Assembly: GCA_001247695.2 (NCBI GenBank) | Contig: LGRX02035208.1 | Coordinates: forward strand, 1 to 64,000 | DNA: 64,000 bases | Direction of reading: 5' to 3' | Origin: Cymbomonas tetramitiformis | Lineage: Eukaryota > Chlorophyta > Pyramimonadophyceae > Pyramimonadales > Pyramimonadaceae | Shown: in pieces, positions 30,808 through 42,252 of the stretch | Layout of the letters: each line of letters begins with the position of its first letter | How positions within the stretch are numbered: position 1 is the stretch's first letter | Translations under genes and position numbers: made by a program | The notes under the pieces: model-generated | What the model was told of the DNA's origin: nothing | The model's database searches: none | The model's input: only the letters and a program-made list of their open reading frames with translations

Positions 30808-33105
30808 CACAGCAATCTGACTCACTGGACAAAGTGGGACATGGTAAAAGTTGGCAAAAATTAAAATGGCCAGAGCGAGGCTACGATCGACTAGGTCTGT
30901 CTCAAATCGACGTTGGATGCCGTCCGGTAAAAGTTGGCAAAATTCAAGCGAGGAGGATAGGAACGTCAGATCTTGCCTAGTCACGATGCCGAGTTAATCG
31001 TCGTGTCGAGGGACTTCGTCATGGTTTCACAAACACGAGTTCCCTGAATTTCTGCAATGGTTCGGATCAGGTCACTTCGTCATTTTTGGGACAAAAGATC
31101 TGCTTCGCGTTTCAAAGATTCACCTCTCGCAGTCGCAAACGCTGAACGTCATAGTCAGCAGTGCCGTTCGTCAGTTATTAAGTATGGAAATCTAGGTTAT
31201 CGGCTGCCCGCCCCAACTTTGTTGCGCTACTGCAGGCACACCCCCTTGTGATTTTAATCACATTACATGAAATACATTGTTTTTCAACGTTCTTAACGAA
31301 TACACATGTATTCACAAGGCGAATACCTTTCTTTTGAGCTCTTGATAAACCCCATCCGCAACCACATCAGCTTCGTTCGCAGTCGCCACTGCAAGCTAAG
31401 CCGATGCGGTTCAAGATAGGGTCGACTAATTCACGGCAGCCGAGGGGTTTTCATGCGGTTTAGCGCAAGAAACTTACGGGGTATATTCGTATCAGTATTA
31501 TGAATGTATCGCATAAGTTTCAGGTCATACCTTGAAGCATGCTTCAAACAGTCGCATATTGGCATGAGGCGTTTTGGGTTTGGGTTTTGATTTACCAAAA
31601 ACTGCCTTGCAGAATTGGAGTTGTCGTGCACCCCAACTCACGAAACCTGGCAGATATATTCATAACAATATCATGAATATATCCTGGAAGTTTCAGGTCA
31701 TACCTTGGAGCATACTTCAAACAGTCGCATATTGGCATGAGGCGTTTTGGGTTTGGGTTTTGATTTACCCAAAACTGCCTTGCAGAATTGGAGTTGTCGT
31801 GCACCCCAACTCACGAAACCTGGCAGATATATTCATAACAATATCATGAATATATCCTGGAAGTTTCAGGTCATACCTTGGAGCATACTTCAAACAGTCG
31901 CATATTGGCATGAGGCGTTTTGGGTTTGGGTTTTGATTTACCCAAAACTGCCTTGCAGAGTTGGAGTTGTCGTGCACCCCAACTCACGAAACCTGGCAGA
32001 TATATTCATAACAATATCATGAATATATCCTGGAAGTTTCAGGTCATACCTTGGAGCATACTTCAAACAGTCGCATATTGGCATGAGGCGTTTTGGGTTT
32101 GGGTTTGATTTACCCAAAACTGCCTTGCAGAATTGGAGTTGTCGTGCACCCCAACTCACGAAACCTGGCAGATATATTCATAACAATATCATGAATATAT
32201 CCTGGAAGTTTCAGGTCATACCTTGGAGCATACTTCAAACAGTCGCATATTGGCATGAGGCGTTTTGGGTTTGGGTTTTGATTTACCCAAAACTGCCTTG
32301 CAGAATTGGAGTTGTCGTGCACCCCAACTCACGAAACCTGGCAGATATATTCATAACAATATCATGAATATATCCTGGAAGTTGCAGGGCCTGCCGTCAA
32401 GTATGCTTCAAACAGTCGCATCTTGACAAGAGGCGTTTTGGGTTTAGATTTATCCTCTTGTCAAGATGTGACCGTTTCGAGCGTACTCGACGGCATGCCC
32501 TGAAACTTACGGGATATATTCATAATATTGATACGAATATATCCCGTAAGTTTCTTGCGCTAAACCGCACGAAAACCCCTCAGCTGCAACGAATTAGTCG
32601 ACCCTATCTTGAACCGCAACGACTTAGCTTGCAGTCGCGACTGCAAACGAAGCTGATGCGGTTGCGGATGGGGTCGATCAAGAGCTCAAAAGAAAGGTAT
32701 TCGCCTTATGAGTACATGTATATTCGTTACGAACGTTGAAAAAATTTTCACTTCATGTAATGTGATTAAAAACACAAGGGGGTGTGCCTGCAGTAGCGCA
32801 ACAAAGTTGGGGCGGGCAGCCGATAACCTAGATTTCCATACTTAATAAGTAACAAACGGCACTCCCCTCGACTGCAATATTTTACCGCTGCGATATTTCC
32901 TCTGTTCTTCAGAGCAATTCCGCCCCGTTTCGTGACGTGGCAGTCGTCGTCTGCGAACTGCACTGTGTACACAGCGAAGAAACTTGAATTAAATCTGTAA
33001 AATCTCCACCATTGGAAAGTTTTTAATCGTCGGTTATCATCGACGCGCCATTTGGCAGAACGCAAATAAAATGTCCTACTTTGTCCAGTGAGTCAGAATG
33101 GTGTG
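30808..33105. mobile_element. 2.3-kb foldback element with terminal inverted repeats
   Basis: The ends are inverted: left CACAGCAATCTGACTCACTG followed by GACAAAGTGGGACAT, right the complement with about three mismatches. A further pair of long inverted arms lies inside (about 31,160-31,480 against 32,520-32,880), enclosing a tandem array. The related sequence at 61.60-61.64 kb (opposite strand) lacks this insert and reads straight through, confirming insertion. The target duplication is not resolved (at most 2-3 bp). No transposase is present. Confidence 0.8.
31480..32400. repeat. 173-bp tandem array, about five and a half copies
   Basis: The 173-bp unit (matching points at 31574, 31747, 31920) contains GCGTTTTGGGTTTGGGTTTT followed by GATTTACCCAAAA, and an AT-rich ATATTCATAACAATATC segment. 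Internal copies are nearly identical (single-base changes, one 1-bp deletion near 32,105); the outer copies are diverged. Confidence 0.92.
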
Positions 33106-33747
33106 CGAACAACCACCTAGTACTTGCGAAGGCAAAACAATAATGAGTCCACTAGCCTGACCGTCGGTCAGAGTCTACTTATATCTCAATGTCCTGTCAC
33201 ATTTCCCAAAACTGTAACGGGTTCTAGCCCTTAAATCTTCATCTGGCCAATGGAAAGTCATTATCCCATGCCAGCTCTAACAATGTTACCGTTTACCGCA
33301 TTCTGACTGACACGTCAGCGGCAAAGGAGTCACTGCCATCTTCGTCTTATCATTCCCTGGTCACCTGATGGTGACTATATCTTCTCTGACAAGTCTGCAT
33401 CTCACAGATGGTCATCTTCGTAAAGCCTGTCATGCTGTCACCACTGTCATGCGTGTCACCAGCTGAACAAACCCGGCGCGGTACCATGAGAAGCCGGCGT
33501 TTGTTACAGTACAAAGGGGGCGGCGCTGGGAGAAAGGACGGGATTCGCAGTGGCGGAGTGGGGGAAGCGGGCTGAAGGTGGTGGTCCTGGGGCATGCGCG
33601 GGTGGGAGCGCAGGCGCGGGATTTGTGGGGACTGCGGTTGAGGTAGGCGGTAATGCAGAGGCTGGCGGCCCAGGAATAGGCGGTGGTGCGGGTGTTGATG
33701 ATGGAGCGGGGAGCGGGAGAGGCGTGTGGAAGGGCATGGGAGTGGGT

Positions 33748-34999
33748 GGCTACTGCCCCGAGCTTGGGTCCTATCACAAGGACCCACGCATAATGCTCGT
33801 ACCATGCATAATAATTGAATATAGTTATAGTTTGACCGCTTTCGTCGAGTATTTATGAGCCCAATTAATTTATTTTTAAGTGAGAATGCATAGTGATTGC
33901 CTTTATGTCCTTGGTTGCGGCGGTTACTTTGGATATGTGTTTCCCCTCAAAAATAATTAAGATGGCGGGTCCTTTCACAAGGACCCATTTTTCATTTGCT
34001 TGCTCGAAGGTGCTATGAAAATTGCAGGACCTATGTTATCAAGTTCTCGAGCTGCTCTTTCTGCAGTGTCTTGTCAAAACTTTCATCCGAGGTCATCTTG
34101 ACCCTCAAAATATCGGTTGAAGCAGCAAAAATGACCCAACTTAAAAATTACACTAAATCGACTGCCCAAAATGTCGCCTTTCGTCTTGTATGACTGTGCA
34201 TATGCACCATGTTATGGTCCATTCTGGGTATATAGAAGGCTTAAAAATTACGTTAGTGTGTATATATGAAGACTGCAATGCGGCGATAGCTTGCAGGCGT
34301 CATGTGCGCAGTCAATGTCACATCTCCGACATTGTTCCATGCCAAAATTAGCCCATATATTTCCTAATATTTGCCTAGGAAATGGCGGGATATGTGGATT
34401 GTGACACCTATAACGGCGTGAAATGGGATGCCACCGGGCACAAACATCCACCGATCATCGGCCATGGTATGTGCCACCAATATTGCATAGCGTCGGCGCC
34501 GTGTGCTTCAAAATCCCGTTTGTGAAAAAACAGGGCACATATCTTCCTAGAATGACTCTCGGCCCGGAATCAAGAAAAACACGTGTTTTTGCTAATTTTC
34601 AAATGTTTTCCATACATAAGGATGAAAAATCGACCGGCCCGCTTTCGGCCCGGAGCTCTTTTTGGGCGCTGCTCTCGGCCCCGGGCCGGCCAATCCCCAT
34701 AAGATATGTGCCTTGTGAAAAAATCAAGAGCTACATACCTCGTTTTCAAACATTTGAAAAACTACAACGTTGAAAATTTCAGGGTTACTAGCAGTTATGC
34801 ATCCAATAGACGCACGCCACATCGGATATATGTCAAGCAGCCATAGGATAAGTTAGTTTGGGTCATAATTAGTCTACCTTATTGGTGGTTGCCTCAATTT
34901 ATCTCAAGAAGATGATTTTAAAAAATCGTGAAAAAGTGGTCCTTGTGAAAGGACCCAACGCAATTCGGGTCCTATGATAAGGACCCCGGGGCAGTAGCC
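33748..34999. mobile_element. Putative 1.25-kb TIR element
   Basis: GGCTACTGCCCCG at 33748-33760 is inverted at the right end (34987-34999). Nested GGGTCCT...AAGGACC inverted motifs follow at both ends (33765-33785 and about 34940-34985). The interior is AT-rich with no recognisable ORF. No target duplication was established. Confidence 0.5.
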
Positions 35000-35369
35000 A
35001 TGGGTGGTTGCGCGGCCACCACGCTCATGTTTCGGTACCAGTCGGAGTTGCTGACTTCGGACTACGCGGCGAGCCCGTCCTGGTCGAAGTGCAGCATCTC
35101 GGACTCCCGCGCAGTGGCAGGAATCCACTCCCACACCGGCTGTCCCATACTCGTAGATCGCACATTAGCTGCGGCTGGGTCCCCCATGGCCATGTCCATG
35201 ATCTCGCGGTCGACCATGAGTACCCAGGTCTCCACGCGAGGGTTGGTAAGGAGCAGCGGTGTGTGACGAAGACGTCCTCCCATGCGTGCATAAGCTGTCA
35301 GCGGAGCTCCCAGCAGATGCATGATTGTGAAGAGGATGGTGTCGCCCCTACGGTCCTGGAAAACGTTAG

Positions 35370-36010
35370 TATGCTGATAACGACATGCTAAACGCGTGCT
35401 AACGACATATTAACGAATTATAACAATGCATGCTAACGACATATTAACGGTCGGTAGTATGTTGTTAGCATGTCGTTAGCACATGTCCTAAGATGAATTT
35501 ATATGCTAACGACTAACGACATACTACCGATATGTGCTAACGACACACTAACGCAACGTTAGCATGGCGTTAGCACGTTCTTAGTAGGACATACTAACGG
35601 CATCATAACGGCATATTAACGGCATACTACGGACATGCTAACAATGGCAAGCCAAGTGGTTTAGTATGCCAATATGATGTCCATAGCATTGAATTAGTAC
35701 GTGTTTAGAATAATATGTCCATGCTAACGCAACCATCATAAACGCATACTAAAAACATGCTATGGACGTGCTACGCGGATACTAACACTGATATGATAAC
35801 TTATGTTAGCATGTTCATATAGTGTCATTAGCATGCTATGATCGTACTAACAAGTACATACTAAACGCATACTATCGACATGCTATTCACATGTTAACGA
35901 TACTAGACTAACGACATGCTATGGACGTACTACATACATACTAACGCCGATATGATAACTGATGTTAGCATGTGCATATAATGGCATTAGTATGCCTTTA
36001 GCACTCGCGT
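35370..36010. repeat. Degenerate short repeats of GCTAACGACAT type
   Basis: Dozens of imperfect copies of a roughly 12-base motif (GCTAACGACATG and complement GTTAGCATGTCG) fill this region. Related motifs make up the arms of the inverted repeat at 37.7-38.1 and 39.8-40.2 kb. No gene was seen. Confidence 0.75.
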
Positions 36011-36239
36011 GTACGAGGCCTATCTATATGCACTATATCACTAGAGGATTGCGAAAATGTGTGCTACTTACATAAAGTGTGTTCACAATGCGTATGCTAT
36101 GCGAAGGCTAGCACATCACGCATGGAACACTCGAGCATGTTTAATACAATCATATTAATACGATAGTGTAGCTAGCTAGGCACGATGGGATACAATTGGG
36201 AAGTCTAGAAACGTTAATATTTTTACTATCCACATTACA

Positions 36240-36790
36240 ATCCAATCGTAAGTAGGGCTGCCCCATTCGTAGCCTAATTCGCTCAAAACAAGGCTCTAGT
36301 CCGAAAATTGCCTCTAGGGAATCAACCTAATCTCTTTAAAACAACGTGCAACAAGCGAGAAATCTCGGCGTTGGTCTTGGAGTAAAACCTTCCGAGATTT
36401 TCCACTCGCCCATTCTCATTCGATCTGAAAAAGCAAGTGGAAGAATAAACCAACACTTAGTCAAGTGAGAAACTTCACAAAAAATCACAACAACTTAGGT
36501 TCTAACTTAGAAAGGGTATAGCTTTTACCTTAAGTCTTGGCGTTGGTCATGGGCTGAAATTTTGCTTTCTCTACTCTGAAAAGTAAAGCAAAGAACCAAC
36601 ACTTAGTAAAAGCGGAAAACGCATTAAAGATTCCCTTGTGCAAAACATAACTAGCAACCTAGGAACCTCAAAGAAGCGCGAATGTGAACGCGAGATGATG
36701 GTGGAAAAAACGATTTCACCACTCGAATATTTTCAGCGATCTGAAAAACAAAACCAACCAAGTAACGTTTAGTAAAGATGAAAGATAATA
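36240..36790 (-). other. Minus-strand array of intron-like modules
   Basis: Three modules on the minus strand each have a branch-point-like ACTAAG/ACTAAAC, then about 30 bases of pyrimidine-rich sequence, then TTTTCAG. The AG positions are near 36425, 36576 and 36741. Short exon-like stretches follow, and one (ending near 36530) is followed by GTAAAAGC. The modules share TAAGTGTTGGTT and GACCAACGCC, so they look like paralogous copies. No protein family was recognised in the candidate exons, so this may be an unknown small-exon gene, a non-coding transcript or a degraded repeat. Confidence 0.3.
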
Positions 36791-36833
36791 TAAGTGACAA
36801 ACGAAATTAACGAAGGAAACTGAAAAGGAGAGG

Positions 36834-36902
36834 TGGAGTGAGTTGGATTTGAACCAACTATTTCGAGTGCAAAGGACTCGCGGGAATCTTCCCGTTCACT
36901 CC
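36834..36902 (-). other. tRNA-like fold, non-canonical
   Basis: Read on the minus strand, 69 bases fold with a 7-bp acceptor stem (GGAGTGA with TCACTCC), a perfect T arm (GTTGG-TTCAAAT-CCAAC, containing a B-box-like GGTTCAAATCC) and a 5-bp anticodon-like stem (CGAGT/ACTCG) with loop CCTTTGC. The D arm is only GGGA-AGAT-TCCC, lacks the GG of a true D loop, and position 33 is C rather than U. It may be a decayed tRNA, a tRNA-derived fragment or a structural mimic. I do not call a functional tRNA. Confidence 0.35.
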
Positions 36903-37724
36903 AAGTCAAAGTTCCGCGCATGCCAAGGATGATCGCGCTAAGCACACACAAAATAATACATATACATATAAAAAACATGCACTACAAACCTGTGACATAT
37001 TGCAGCGAGCAAGAATGAGAAATATCATAACATGCAACCCGCTGGCGAGGCCACCACACGCTGCTGCACACTGCTGGACGGTGAAATGTGAAGCGTTGAC
37101 GGGTGTAGAGGTGAGTTTGAACTTTTACAGTATTATGTAAAAATGCCTTCTGTACAGTGGACACCTTCACTTCCCGTTGGGCGTTGGGGGGCGTGAGAAG
37201 TCACAGCACGTCCTCGTCACGCGAGCACGATCGACGATAACGATGACGATGACGAATTCTGCGAAACGTGTGCCATGCCATGCGATGCCATGCCATCGGA
37301 CGATTGGAGATGGAATAATCCACCGCATGACGCTCGCGCTCGCGGGTTCGGGTTGGGGATCGCAGGCACGCAGGAGGAATATGTATATCGTTATCGTCTA
37401 TCGCACGGTAGCCGTTTGCGTTCAATTTCTTTTTTTAATTTTCGCCAAGCCCTTCACTCGCGTCATCGTCTATCCTCATCGATCGATTCACTATTGTCAT
37501 CGTCTCGAAATGCCCATCGTTATGGTCACGTGGTCGAGTGGACATGAAGTGTGCGACTGCGCGTGAGGTCACTGGATCGATGGCCCCTGAGAATTTTCAA
37601 TTTATGTTGGTTTGGCTTTAGCGTGATAGGGAAATTTGTGAAAACATTCTCCCCCCACATTATGTTAGCATGTCGTCAGCATGTCGTTATCACATCATGT
37701 GTTAACGACATGCTAACCGCATGC

Positions 37725-40081
37725 AAAAGACATACTAAAGAAGCGAATCTGTTAGGGAATATTCCTCAGGCCTGTTAGCACGTCCGTGTTTAGCATGCCT
37801 TTAGCATGGTTTTCAGTCCGTAGGGCGCCCGTAGGACGGCAGTAGCACGCCCGTAGCATGCCAGTAATATGTCCTTAGCACATGTCCTAACATGAACGCC
37901 CATAGTTAAGGCCCATATATACACGTGCTACCGACGTTCTACCGCCGTGCTAACGGCGTGCTAAGCTCAGACGTGCTAACACATAATAGGAATATTCCTC
38001 AAAAGATTCTCCTGATAGCATGCCGTTAGCACGTCGTTAGAGGTCATATGTATATATAAATGTGTATAATTACTATGACCTCTAACGGCGTGCTAACGGC
38101 ATGCTAACATAAGAGGAATATTTGATGAGAAGTGAGATTCTCTGGCTGGTGGGGGATATATATATATATATATATAGTCAGATATATATCTATCACAGAA
38201 CGTGCAGTCAGTCAGTGAACACTCGCTTTCGGAATACTAAGATGATAACATAAAATACTTTAGGGGTTTTATGCATCTGTGTTCCGAGCTACCGAGACGC
38301 ATGCTACGTGTGACACGGCTCTCCGAAGGAGGACAGCAGGAGACAGGCCCCCCCACTTTATAGTGGGGGGGTAAATCGGTCTACCCGTGACACCACCTCC
38401 TCCAGAAGGAGAGAGGTGGAAACAGGGAGCAGTGTCAATAGGCCTGCCGGCCATCCCACAGCAAGAAATCTAAGGAGCCTTTTTCAGCTCAGCTAGAGGG
38501 GCATCCGCCGGCGCTAGTTCATGCTGCTTAGATTGAAACAGAGCAGGGCTACACAGAATTGTCTAGTGAATCAGGGTTTGGGCTCTGGAGCAGGCGGCGG
38601 CGACGTTCTCGATGACAGAGGACGTCGAGCGTAAGGAAGACGATGTTCATCCAATGCCCGTGCGGTGCCAAGGCCAAAAGCGGCCTGGCACCACCAGAGC
38701 GAATGCACCGACGAAGAAAGGGTGAGGAGGCGGAAGGTGGAAAATGCGGTGAAGGGATGTGGTCGAGCTCATGGGAAAAGGCTTGAAAGGGATGATGGTG
38801 AAGGGTGAGGTGGGCGTGACAACACCACCAGACACCACCAGATGGTGACCAAGGGGCGCACAAGGTGAAGGCGAGGGAAGGGGAGGGATGAGGTCGAAAT
38901 AGCCAAAGCACTCGTTGTCGATGGTGAGCGCGATGGACTCGAGCTTGGTGTCTGGTGCGCAAACACCACCAGACACCACCAGACCATAGCCAATGGTAGG
39001 ATGTTGCCGATGTACTCGAAGAGTAATCAACGCTGAACGAACGGCGGCCATACGTGCACGCTGAGGTCCAGTAGACATGGTCGCTGACCACTGACCGCTG
39101 ACTGCAGAATCCGCGAACCCAAAGCTAGGGTTCCCAAGCGAAAAGCCAACTTCTCGTAAAATTAAGCAAATCAAACGATGAAAGGGTCAAAATGGGGTAG
39201 ATTTTTGCAACCGGGAAAACGCCCGTGAGGTCAAAATAGTCGTACGGTAAGCCAGCTTTGCTGCAGGAGAAGCGCTGCTGGCCAGAAAGTCAAAAAGGTT
39301 GCGGTAAAGCGGCATTTCGGTCGTTGATGCCGGAGTGGTAAAGCGACATTTCGGTAATCATGCCGGGGCGGTAGTCGGTGTAGTTCGACGAGACTCTCGG
39401 TGTCGGTAATCGGTAAGGGTAAAATCGGTGATGCAGTAGCGGTAGTCGGTGAAGTTCGACGAGACTTGCGGTAGTCGGTACGTTCGACGAGACGGAAATT
39501 AGAATCCCAAAAGAAAAAATGCCACCACTGAAGTGGTCAACCCATAACTTGATGAGAAGTGAGATTCTCTGGCTGGTGGGGGATATATATATATATAGTC
39601 AGATATATATCTATCACAGAACGTGCAGTCAGTGAACACTCGCTTTCGGAATACTAAGATGATAACATAAAATACTTTAGTAGGGGTTTTATGCATCTGT
39701 GTTCCGAGCTACCGAGACGCATGCTACGTGTGACACGGCTCTCCGAAGGAGGACAGCAGGAGACAGCCCCCCCCACTTTATAGTGGGGGGGTAAATCGGT
39801 CTACCCGTGAATATTCCAGGAATATTCCTATTATGTGTTAGCACGTCTGAGCTTAGCACGCCGTTAGCACGGCGGTAACACGTGCATATATGGGCCTTAA
39901 CTATGGGCGTTCATGTTAGGACATGTGCTAAGGACATATTACTGGCATGCTACGGGCGTGCTACTGCCGTGCTACGGGCGTCCCACGGACTGAAAACCAT
40001 GCTAAAGGCATGCTAAACACGGACGTCCTAACACGCCGGAGGAATATTCCCTAAAAGATTCGCTTCTTTAGTATGTCTTTA
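37725..40081. mobile_element. Element with long (~270-bp) inverted repeats, split by a later insertion
   Basis: The left arm (about 37725-37998) starts AAAGACATACTAAAGAAGCG. It is matched in reverse complement by the right arm (about 39818-40081) at roughly 90% identity by eye, including GGAATATTCCTC and GCCCATAGTTAAGGCCCATA. Both arms are rich in GCTAACGGC-type motifs. The arms were separated by the LTR-flanked element at 38123-39810. No transposase ORF was seen. Confidence 0.75.
38123..39810 (-). mobile_element. 1.7-kb LTR-flanked miniature retroelement (TRIM-like)
   Basis: Direct repeats 38123-38400 (278 bp) and 39550-39810 (261 bp) start TGATGAGAAGTGAGATTCTC and end CTACCCGTGA. They differ mainly in a TA microsatellite. 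The flanks are ATATT at 38118-38122 and ATATT at 39811-39815, a 5-bp target duplication. A purine-rich minus-strand tract (GGAGGAGGTGGTG) abuts the left repeat, suggesting minus orientation. The interior has two overlapping minus-strand ORFs of 175-180 codons (38549-39174), with no recognised domain. The ends (TG...GA) are not the usual TG...CA. Confidence 0.75.
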
Positions 40082-40259
40082 GCATGCGATGTTCCAGTTA
40101 GCACACGTTCTAAGGACATATTACGGCCGTGCTACTGCCATGCTACTGCCGTGCTACGGGCGTGCTACAGGCGTGTAACGGGCGTGTTACCGGCGTGCTA
40201 CGAGACAGTTTAGCATGCTTTAGCACCGTTTTGCCCCATTCATTTGGGTGGGGGGGGAG

Positions 40260-40510
40260 GGGGGGTCTGTCATTTCGCTCTACGTTAGATTTCCTTTTTT
40301 CAAATTTTGCTAATTTTGCTCTACGCTAGATTTCAGATTTCATTTTTTGGAATGCTTGATTTCAGATTTTTTTACATCTGTCATTTTGCTCTACGTTAGA
40401 TTTCCTTTTTTCAAATTTTGCTAATTTTGCTCTACGCTAGATTTCAGATTTCATTTTTTGGAATGCTTGATTTCAGATTGTTTTACATCTGTCATTTTGC
40501 TCTACGTTAG
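40260..40510. repeat. ~110-bp tandem repeat, about 2.3 copies
   Basis: CTGTCATTTTGCTCTACGTT recurs three times at about 110-bp spacing, with TTTTTTCAAATTTTGCTAAT in between. It is AT-rich and non-coding. Confidence 0.85.
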
Positions 40511-40971
40511 ATTTCAAAACTGGTTCGGACCCCCCACCCCCCCCATATTATTGTTGTGGGGTTCGGTGTAAACTTTTTATTAACAACAAAACAATTACAA
40601 ATAAATTCGTTTGGGAAACAGTTTTGACAATCGTACACGATTGTCAGAACTGTGTATCGCGTATTCATTAATAATTTCTATATAGCCCGTATAGACCGGA
40701 CTAGGAAAGAATGGGAAATGATCCTCCTAAAGGCCTCAAGCGATTTAAATATTGCCAAGGAGGGCATGGGCCGATGCAAAAAATCACAGGGTTACTGCCT
40801 GACTCACGTTTGACAATCGTATACGATTGTCAAGCTCTGTCGTTGGGTTCGTCTCTCCGACGCACGTTTGACACTCGCATACGACTGGGTTATACCCCCT
40901 GAGTCCCTGGTTAGGGGGGGAGGGGGGAGTCAGTGTATATTCCTTAAGTATGAAGAAAAAAATAAATTTTC

Positions 40972-41731
40972 TTAAGTATGTGAAAACGCAGGCGTCGACG
41001 CGGGCCGACGCGTTACCCTCCTTAAGTATGGGCTTAAGTATGGGAGCCCTATTTTGCGAAATCTTAGAATGTTAAGAATGTTAGTGGCAGTCAGAGACTC
41101 TGGAGGGGTCTCGCTGTCTGCAGCGTCCGCCTCGAGGGGCTGATCCGTCGCCAGGGCTCCCTGTGCACTGCTCTGGGGGTCGCCTGATGGGGGGGTTTCT
41201 GCAGATACCGCTGCGCCTGACGGGGCGAGACCTCTTGAGAGCACCGCGGAGAGGTCCAGGGCTTGCACTGCCGCAAGGACCTCTCTGCGAATATGCTCAC
41301 TTCGGCTGCTTGCGTCCGAATCAGACCCGGACCTGCGAGCAGCTCTCCGCCTGCGCTCTGCCCGCGCAAGTGTGCCCCGGCTCCCCCTTGACCCCGTACT
41401 GGTGCGGCTGGCGTCCGTACCGGAATCGGGGTCGGAGTGCTCTGGTGAGCGGCTCAGGCTCGGGATGTGCCTGCCGTGCGTTGCAGGGCCCGAGGACTCC
41501 CTTCGGGAGCGTCGACGCCTGCGGGCCCCTGGGTCAGCTGTCACCGCTGGGAGGTGGCGCACCAAGAGTGAGGCCCCGCTCGGAGCGCCCTGTCGGAATC
41601 CGCCATCAGGAGGTGCCTGCAGAGGGTCTGGAAGAATCGCGGCGCCAATGCTGATGAAGGGCGGCTGTAATGAGGGGTCCGCCGTAGGGTCGTACAGCAT
41701 TGAGGTGGCTGGTACCAGCTGTTGCGGCCGT

Positions 41732-41770
<39 letters not shown>

Positions 41771-42252
41771 TGCTGCTGTAACTGCTGCTGCTGGAACTGC
41801 TGCTGCTGTTGCATTGGTTCCAGCGGTTGTTGCTGTTGTGGCCACTGTTGCTGGTACGCGAGCCATTGCTGCTGTTGTTGCAGCTGCTGTTGGTACGGCG
41901 TGGGGTACGAGCCCATGGGGTGATGAGTCCCCAATGTAAATGGCACCGGGGACACTCCCCCAGCAATGGGCGCTGATTGGGGGAGTACCCAGTTGGAGCC
42001 ATTCCATACAGCTTGTGCAGGGGAGCCATCGGGCAGGGTGTATGGGCGTGGCACTGCGGTATAGGGCATGGTGGTGCCCGGGAGTGGGAAGGGGTAAGTG
42101 GAAGCGTATGTGGTGGGGGACGGAAAGGTGAGGGGTGAAAATAATGGGGGGCGTAGCGGCTCTGCACTGACCCCCATGCTGGAAAGCGACTCTGATGTGT
42201 GCTGCGACATGCTAACTGCTGAGCTGATCAAATCGAGAGCTGGGTGTGGCAA
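40972..42252 (-). CDS. Gag-like ORF of the 15.6-kb LTR element, polyQ/Pro-rich
   Basis: This 426-codon ORF is the first long reading frame after the 5' LTR and primer-binding site, the place of gag. Residues 1-110 are Pro/Ser/Thr-rich. About 118-175 is a Gln-rich region with a long CAG/CTG-encoded Gln run. About 240-310 is Arg/Ser-rich and basic. A short helix EHIRREVLAAVQALDL follows. No CCHC knuckle or protease motif was seen. The last ~25 residues are encoded by sequence with repeated CTTAAGTATG, so the true C-terminus may have been cut by an insertion near 41,035. A Gag role is inferred from position only. Confidence 0.5.

Noticed and set aside
31574..32367. Repeated ~91-codon ORFs (MGLGFDLPKTALQNWSC...)
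   Set aside because: The 173-bp unit is not a multiple of three, and the ORF arises once per unit in shifting frames; no evidence of translation.
36834..36902. Functional tRNA gene
   Set aside because: Acceptor and T arms are good, but the D arm has a 4-base loop without GG and U33 is missing, so only a tRNA-like fold is listed.
41372..41923. Plus-strand ORF with a long Cys run
   Set aside because: Antisense of the CAG-encoded Gln tract in the Gag-like ORF.
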